This document shows positions 59,811-64,000 of a DNA stretch of 64,000 nucleotides, in pieces. Each line of letters begins with the position of its first letter. Within the stretch, counting starts at the first letter, position 1. The stretch comes from Actinomadura hibisca NBRC 15177 (GTDB lineage Bacteria > Actinomycetota > Actinomycetes > Streptosporangiales > Streptosporangiaceae), in assembly GCF_001552635.1 (NCBI RefSeq), contig NZ_BCRO01000011.1, positions 304,309 through 368,308 of the forward strand, given 5' to 3'. The translations under genes were made by a program, and so were the position numbers. The notes beneath the pieces are model-generated. The model saw only the letters and a program-made list of their open reading frames with translations. It was not told the origin of the DNA and did no database searches.

Positions 59811-59850
59811 TTGACTTTAAGGCGCGTCGAAGGTTAGGTAAGCCTTACTG
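59811..59850 (+). promoter_or_regulatory. Promoter with IdeR/DtxR-like iron box
   Basis: TTGACT (59811-59816), an 18-base spacer and TAGGTA (59835-59840) form a promoter toward the right. TTAGGTAAGCCTTACTG (59834-59850) overlaps the -10 and resembles the iron box TTAGGTTAGGCTAACCTAA, with the internal inverted repeat GTAAG-C-CTTAC. Confidence 0.5.
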
Positions 59851-59879
59851 GAGTGTTCCTGGGTGTTCGGGAGGTCGGC

Positions 59880-60395
59880 GTGCAGTGGTCAACGGTCGTC
59901 GGGTACGGCGTGGCCTACGGCTTGGCGCTCAGCGTGGCGTTCACCGTGGCGGTGTTCGTCGGGGCCGCCTTCAGCCGGGACTTCCTGCTCGACGACTATC
60001 CGCCGGCCATCCGGCGGCGGTACGGCAAACCCAAGAGCGCGCGCGGCCGCCGGGTCGCGGTGTGCTTCGGCGTGTTCGTCTGGGGCGCGTGCGGGCTGCC
60101 GCTGATGATCGCGGCGATGGTCGGCCTCGACGGGGCGCTGGACGGCGGGCTGGGGTTCCCGTCCGCCGCCCTCTGCGCGGCGCTCGTCTTCGCCACCCTG
60201 ACGGTCTGGGATCTGGTCGTCCTCGACTGGCTGATCTTCGCCGGGCTGCGTCCCCGGCTGCTGGCCCTGCCCGGCACCGAAGGCATGGCGGAGTACCGGG
60301 ACCTGGGCTTCCACCTCGCCGCCGCCGCTAAGGGCAGTCCGTTGATCGTCGTCGTCGGCCTGGTCGCCGGGGGCGTCGCCGCCCTGTTCGCCTAG
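59880..60395 (+). CDS. Hypothetical four-helix membrane protein
   Basis: A 171-residue membrane protein with about four helices ('VVGYGVAYGLALSVAFTVAVFVGAAF', 'VAVCFGVFVWGACGLPLMIAAMVGL', 'AALCAALVFATLTVWDLVVLDWLIFAGL', 'GSPLIVVVGLVAGGVAALFA'). I chose GTG 59880, because GGGAGG lies six bases upstream; GTG 59853 is also open. An iron-box-like promoter precedes it, so iron-dependent control is possible. Its stop overlaps that of the convergent TetR gene by four bases. Confidence 0.72.
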   Translation: MQWSTVVGYGVAYGLALSVAFTVAVFVGAAFSRDFLLDDYPPAIRRRYGKPKSARGRRVAVCFGVFVWGACGLPLMIAAMVGLDGALDGGLGFPSAALCAALVFATLTVWDLVVLDWLIFAGLRPRLLALPGTEGMAEYRDLGFHLAAAAKGSPLIVVVGLVAGGVAALFA

Positions 60396-61069
60396 GTCGT
60401 GCGCAGGCCCGCCAGGAGCAGGTCGAGGCCGGTGGTGAACTGGTCGCGGTCGTCGTGGTCGCGCAGGTCGGCGGTGACGCGCGTCAGGAACGGGTGGTCG
60501 GCCGGGTCGAGCTTCGCCCAGTGCTCGGCGGTCTGGGCGAGGTAGGCGTCCCGGTCGGTGGTCGCGCCGATGGTCGGGCCCGGGGCGATGATCTGGGCGC
60601 TCACGCCGGTGACGTAGTTGAAGATCGCGGTGGCGACCGCGAAGTGCCGCTCGGCGGGCAGTCCGGTACGGGTGACGAGGGTGCCGACCCGGTCGAGCAG
60701 GCGCAACGTGTTGGGCAGCGTCGCGGGGGCCGTGACGCGGGAGGCGGCCCACTGGTGCCGGTCGAGGGCGTCGAAGACGGCGAGGGCGAGCGTCCGCAGC
60801 TCGGCGGTCGCGTCGGCCGACGGGTCCGGCGTCGCGGTGAGGGCGTCGCCGAGCACCTGGTCGGCGGCCAGGGCGACGAGTTCGTCCTTGTTCGCCACGT
60901 GCCAGTAGAGGGCTCCGGCGCCGGTGTTCAGCCGTTCGGTCAGCAGCCGGAAGGTGAGCCCGCGTTCGCCCAGCTCGTCCAGCAGCTCGACGGCCGCGCC
61001 GACGACGATCTCTTTTGAGAGGGCGTCGGCGCGCCCTCCGGCGGGTGCTCTTCCCCGGGTCCGTGGCAT
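60392..61069 (-). CDS. TetR regulator with TetR_C_1-type domain
   Basis: A 225-residue regulator. The DNA-binding part is 'DALSKEIVVGAAVELLDELGERGLTFRLLTERLNTGAGALYWHVANKDELVALAADQVLG'; the C-terminal domain resembles that of classical tetracycline repressors ('HFAVATAIFNYVTGVSAQ'). The ATG at 61069 has GGGGG upstream. It is divergent from a TetX-like monooxygenase and two near-identical inverted repeats lie between them, so it probably represses both genes until a substrate-like ligand binds. Confidence 0.9.
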   Translation of the reverse strand: MPRTRGRAPAGGRADALSKEIVVGAAVELLDELGERGLTFRLLTERLNTGAGALYWHVANKDELVALAADQVLGDALTATPDPSADATAELRTLALAVFDALDRHQWAASRVTAPATLPNTLRLLDRVGTLVTRTGLPAERHFAVATAIFNYVTGVSAQIIAPGPTIGATTDRDAYLAQTAEHWAKLDPADHPFLTRVTADLRDHDDRDQFTTGLDLLLAGLRTT

Positions 61070-61088
61070 GCCCCCATTTTGACACATC

Positions 61089-61130
61089 ATGGAATGTTGT
61101 TCCATACTGATATTGGAACGACATTCCATA
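61089..61130. promoter_or_regulatory. Duplicated TetR operator between TetR and TetX-like genes
   Basis: TGGAATGTTGTTCCA (61090-61104) and TGGAACGACATTCCA (61114-61128) are inverted repeats 24 bases apart. They are reverse complements of each other with one difference, like the tandem operators of tetracycline resistance loci. Confidence 0.75.
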
Positions 61131-61177
61131 TAGGGACGGGGTAGCCGAACGACGCTCCGCCGGACTGGGGGAACATC

Positions 61178-62320
61178 ATGAACACGACGGTCACGATCAT
61201 CGGCGCCGGGCTCGGCGGCCTCACGCTCGCGCGCGTCCTGCACGTCCACGGGATCCCCGCGGCGGTCTACGAGGCCGACCCGTCGGCCGAGTCCCGCACG
61301 CAGGGCGGCCAGCTCGACATCCACGAGGACGACGGTCAGCGCGCGCTCGCCGACGCCGACCTCACCGACGAGTTCCGCGCGATCATCCACGAGGGGGCCG
61401 AGGCGGTGCGCATGCTCGACCGGCACGGCGAGGTGCTGCTCGACGCCCCCGACGACGGCACGGCCGCGCGTCCCGAGGTGCTGCGCGGCGACCTGCGCCG
61501 GATCCTGCTCGGCTCGTTGCCTGATGGAACGGTCCAGTGGGGGCGCAAGGTCACCGGCGTCCGGCCCCTCGGCGCGGGCCGCCACGAAGTGACCTTCACC
61601 GACGGCTCGACCGTGACCAGCGAGATCCTCGTCGGCGCCGACGGCGCCTGGTCGAAGGTCAGGCCGCTGCTGTCCGGCGCCCGGCCCGAGTACATCGGCA
61701 CGACGTTCGTCGAGACCTACCTGCGCGACGTCGACCGGCGGCACCCCGCGACGGCCGCGGCGGTCGGCGACGGGGCCATGTACGCGCTCGCCCCGGGGAA
61801 AGGCATCGTCGCGCACCGCGAGGCGGGGGACGTCCTGCACACGTATGTCGAGCTGAACCGCTCCGCCGAGTGGGTCGCCGGAATCGACTTCACCGACCCG
61901 GCCGCCGCGAGCGCGCGGGTCGCGGCCGAGTTCGACGGGTGGGCCCCGCACCTCACCGCGCTGATCACCGACGGTGAGACCGCGCCGGTCGCACGCATGA
62001 TCCACACGTTGCCGGACGGGCACCGCTGGGACCGCGTGCCCGGCGTGACGCTCCTCGGCGACGCCGCGCATCTGATGCCGCCGTCCGGCGACGGCGCGAA
62101 CCTCGCGATGTTCGACGGCGCCGAACTCGGCAAGGCGATCGCCGCGCACCCCGGCGACGTCGAAGCGGCGCTCACCGCCTACGAGGAGGCGCTGTTCCCG
62201 CGCAGCGAGGGTTTCTACGCGGACGCGCACGAGATCCTCGACCTCTGCCTCGGCGACCGCGCGCCGTACGGGCTCATCGACCTCTTCACCGGTGGCCCCC
62301 AGGAGCGGGAGGTGGCCTGA
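61178..62320 (+). CDS. FAD-dependent monooxygenase, TetX-like
   Basis: A 380-residue group A flavin monooxygenase. FAD binding is seen in 'VTIIGAGLGGLTLARVLHVHGIPAAVYEAD' (GxGxxG), 'LRGDLRRILLGSLPDGTVQWGRKV' and 'GVTLLGDAAHLMPPSGDGANLAMFDGAELGKAI' (GD motif). The stretch 'TQGGQLDIHEDDGQRAL' follows the TetX pattern. TetX hydroxylates tetracyclines; relatives act on other aromatics. The TetR partner and duplicated operators make a drug-inducible detoxification unit plausible, but tetracycline itself is not proven. Confidence 0.88.
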   Translation: MNTTVTIIGAGLGGLTLARVLHVHGIPAAVYEADPSAESRTQGGQLDIHEDDGQRALADADLTDEFRAIIHEGAEAVRMLDRHGEVLLDAPDDGTAARPEVLRGDLRRILLGSLPDGTVQWGRKVTGVRPLGAGRHEVTFTDGSTVTSEILVGADGAWSKVRPLLSGARPEYIGTTFVETYLRDVDRRHPATAAAVGDGAMYALAPGKGIVAHREAGDVLHTYVELNRSAEWVAGIDFTDPAAASARVAAEFDGWAPHLTALITDGETAPVARMIHTLPDGHRWDRVPGVTLLGDAAHLMPPSGDGANLAMFDGAELGKAIAAHPGDVEAALTAYEEALFPRSEGFYADAHEILDLCLGDRAPYGLIDLFTGGPQEREVA

Positions 62321-62343
62321 CCTCAGGCCGCGGCCTTGCGGGC

Positions 62344-62396
62344 GGAGCGGCTTCGGCGGCTCGTCCTTTGAGCGGACGAGCCGCCGAAGCCGCTCC
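62344..62396. terminator. Bidirectional terminator after the TetX-like gene
   Basis: A perfect 23-bp stem (62344-62366 with 62374-62396) encloses a 7-base loop. It lies between the convergent stops at 62320 and 62400. Confidence 0.9.
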
Positions 62397-62399
62397 AGG

Positions 62400-63440
62400 T
62401 CAGTACTGGACGTACACCTGGGAGGTCACCGGACCGGCCAGGCCGAGCTGCCAGGTCGCCGTGATCGTCGCGGTGGTGCCGACGGGCGTACCGCGCTCGA
62501 CCTGGAAGACGAACGTGGTGCTGGGCTTGCCGGCCGGGATCTCCACCGACGCGGGGACCTTGATCGCCGGATTGCTGCTCTTCAGCTTGATGACCGCGCC
62601 GAAGGGGTGCCAGAGGTCGCCGACGCTCGCCACGCCCCAGTTGGGATTGCAGTCGGCGTCGCAGGGGGTGTGCAGGCCCCGCAGGGCGCCCACCGAGAAG
62701 CCCTTGGGCACCACGGTCACGCCGTTGAGCTCGAAACCGTTGCCGATGTCGGCGGTCACCGTCACCGACTTCGGGCCGTCGTCGGGCAGGGCCTTCATGG
62801 TGAAGGCGCCGGTGGTCGAACCGGCCGGCACCACGACGTAGGCGGGGGTGCTCAGGGCGGCGGTCTCACCGGGGTGGTTGCGGATATCCACGGCCAGCCC
62901 GCCGGCCGGCGCGGCGGCCTTGAGCTTCACCGTGCCGGTGACGGCGGCGCCCGCCACGACGGTGCCCGGAAGGGCGACGCCGTTCAGCAGGAAGTCGGTG
63001 ATCGCCTGCCGGTCGGGATCCTGGGCCCGGACGGTGATCGAGGTCTCGGCGTGCGACCCGCCGACGACGGCCCGCAGGCCCGTGGTGGTGGCGCCGATCT
63101 CCGACTGCACGCGGATCGGGAAGCTCACGCTGCGCTGCCCGGCCGGCACGGTGACCTTGCGGCCGGTCGACTGCGCGTAGTTGAGGTCCTCGGACACGTT
63201 GAGGTCGCGCAGCTGCACGACGGTGCCCCCGGCGGGGGCGGGTTCGGTCAGTGTGACCGTCTGGACCGCTTGCTGCCCGGGGTCGATGACGTTCGGCGAC
63301 ACGGCGGTGGAGGCGACCGCGATCTCGGCGGCGTGGGCGGCCTGGGCGGGCAGGACCGCCAGGGCGGGCACGGCGGTGACGGCGAGCGCCGCCAGGCTCC
63401 AGCGGCGGGCGGCGGGGCGAGGGGAGGAATTGATCTTCAC
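62400..63440 (-). CDS. Secreted Ig-like/beta-sandwich protein
   Basis: A 346-residue exported protein. The signal peptide runs through 'AALAVTAVPALAVLPAQAAHA'. The mature part has three or four repeating beta-sandwich units: 'VSPNVIDPGQQAVQTVTLTEPAPAGGTVVQL', 'TVTGTVKLKAAAPAGGLAVDIRN' and 'IKVPASVEIPAGKPSTTFVFQVERGTPVGTTATITA'. The phrase 'VPAGSTTGAFTMKA' recurs in bacterial Ig-like and CalX-like domains. There is no catalytic motif or wall anchor. It is probably a structural or adhesive surface protein. The start is GTG 63440. Confidence 0.8.
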   Translation of the reverse strand: MKINSSPRPAARRWSLAALAVTAVPALAVLPAQAAHAAEIAVASTAVSPNVIDPGQQAVQTVTLTEPAPAGGTVVQLRDLNVSEDLNYAQSTGRKVTVPAGQRSVSFPIRVQSEIGATTTGLRAVVGGSHAETSITVRAQDPDRQAITDFLLNGVALPGTVVAGAAVTGTVKLKAAAPAGGLAVDIRNHPGETAALSTPAYVVVPAGSTTGAFTMKALPDDGPKSVTVTADIGNGFELNGVTVVPKGFSVGALRGLHTPCDADCNPNWGVASVGDLWHPFGAVIKLKSSNPAIKVPASVEIPAGKPSTTFVFQVERGTPVGTTATITATWQLGLAGPVTSQVYVQY

Positions 63441-63568
63441 GTGTTGAACCGTAAGATCGCGATGGCCGCGTCACCAGGGCGGGAGCCATCGCGTTCGTGT
63501 TCCGTAAGATTTCCCGGTCGGTGGAGGAACGTCCGCCCGGCGGCGCCGTTCACGGGTTGCGCGGGCGG

Positions 63569-63865
63569 TCATCGGTGGGCGCGGAAGAACTCGGTGATGT
63601 CGTAGGCGAGGAGTTCGGGCTCCTCGTGTGCGGGGAAATGCCCGCCCCGGGGCATCCGGGTGTACCTGGTGACGTTGTAGATGCGCTCGGCCCAACTGCG
63701 TGGTGGCTGCGTCAGGTCGGCCGGGAACACGGCGACGGCGATGGGGACCTCCACCCGTTCCACGCGCCTGGTCAGCCCGCTCGCGTACTCGTAGTAAGGC
63801 CGGAACGAGGTGGAGATGGTCCGGGTGAACCAGTACAGCGACGCCTGGTTCAGGATGAAGTCGTC
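63569..63865 (-). pseudogene. Epoxide hydrolase-like C-terminal fragment
   Basis: The frame reads 'DDFILNQASLYWFTRTISTSFRPYYEYASG', then 'VEVPIAVAVFPADLTQPPRSWAERIYNVTRYTRMPRGGHFPAHEEPELLAYDITEFFRAH'. This is the last quarter of a microsomal-type epoxide hydrolase, including the catalytic His in 'GGHFPAHEEP'. The N-terminal three quarters, with the nucleophile Asp, are missing. Upstream of 63866 the sequence turns into GC-rich repeats without homology, so the gene was truncated there. Confidence 0.7.
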
Positions 63866-63877
63866 ACTGTCGGGTGT

Positions 63878-63976
63878 GGGAAACCCGCACGGGCTGGGGT
63901 CGCCGGGTCTCTGGATCAACCCCGCGCGGGGCTGGAGGTTGTTGGTCGGGCGCGGAAAACCCGCACGGGCTTGGGG
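63878..63976. repeat. Two copies of a short direct repeat at the right edge
   Basis: GGGAAACCCGCACGGGCTGGGGT at 63878-63900 recurs with small differences at 63954-63976, 76 bases apart. Each copy contains the hairpin CCCGCACGGG. The window ends before more copies can be seen. Confidence 0.55.
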
Positions 63977-64000
63977 TTGGGCGGTTGGCTGTAGACCCCC

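Noticed and set aside
1..64000. CRISPR arrays, rRNA, tRNA or a biosynthetic cluster for a natural product
   Set aside because: No regularly spaced repeats, cloverleaf sequences, or PKS/NRPS/RiPP core enzymes were seen when reading the window.

Overview
This 64 kb window is actinobacterial. The sequence is GC-rich with GC-biased third codon positions. Gene types typical of Streptosporangiales, and perhaps of an Actinomadura-like genus, are present: a CU044_5270-type protein behind an ECF sigma factor, a HelR-type RNA polymerase remodeller, many TetR/XRE/PadR/ArsR regulators, a DinB/mycothiol-type protein and LuxR two-component systems. The genus is my inference. I saw no rRNA, tRNA, CRISPR array or complete insertion sequence. 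The window looks like a chromosomal accessory arm rich in regulators, catabolic genes and resistance-type genes.

Left part (1-16.7 kb): an edge-truncated HEAT-repeat gene, a frameshifted small exported protein, a zincin-like gene pair, and a divergent SDR/TetR pair with tandem operators. A large catabolic block follows. GH114, FAH-family hydrolase and FAD-linked oxidase form one operon behind a LacI-type palindrome. An IclR regulator is divergent to a six-gene operon (zinc alcohol dehydrogenase, MBL lactonase-like, RidA, D-threonine aldolase/D-serine dehydratase-like, SDR, GH4 glycosidase). Facing that operon, across a perfect bidirectional terminator, is a sugar ABC transporter. The same palindrome (TTTCCG-N3-TACGGAA) lies before the IclR gene and before the transporter, so the block is probably one regulon linking glycoside uptake to glycoside and hydroxy-amino-acid breakdown.

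Middle part (16.9-39.6 kb): an orphan 506-aa coiled-coil protein, a PadR/GyrI-like operon under a 28-bp perfect palindrome, and an SDR. A P-type ATPase has lost its actuator and nucleotide-binding domains and is joined head-to-head to a 5'-truncated CBS protein. Next come a three-gene XRE unit, a MOSC protein, a UspA/cyclic-nucleotide-binding pair with a DosR-like box, and an ArsR-SRPBCC fusion. A helR-type gene follows, preceded by a rifamycin-associated element. Then come a truncated lipoprotein, MarR/DinB genes, a PrpE-like phosphatase, DoxX, a membrane-anchored helical protein and a secreted ricin-type lectin.

Right part (39.7-64 kb): GH3 beta-glucosidase, an AraC/MFS/hydrolase unit (the hydrolase lacks its nucleophile serine), TetR, DinB, a methyltransferase, and an XRE-cupin regulator. 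A four-gene ABC exporter/two-component operon has a 30-bp palindrome upstream. A solitary tyrosine recombinase follows, then an ECF sigma/CU044_5270 pair, a response regulator, an M19 dipeptidase, a cation/proton antiporter, a LuxR pseudogene with an in-frame TAG, and a TetR/membrane protein pair. A membrane protein sits behind an IdeR-like box, and a TetR/TetX-like monooxygenase pair has duplicated operators. The window ends with a secreted Ig-like protein and a truncated epoxide hydrolase next to short repeats.

The features most worth a second look are the RAE-helR locus, the IclR regulon with its paired dehydratase/RidA chemistry, the domain-stripped ATPase joined to CBS, and the GH114 operon.
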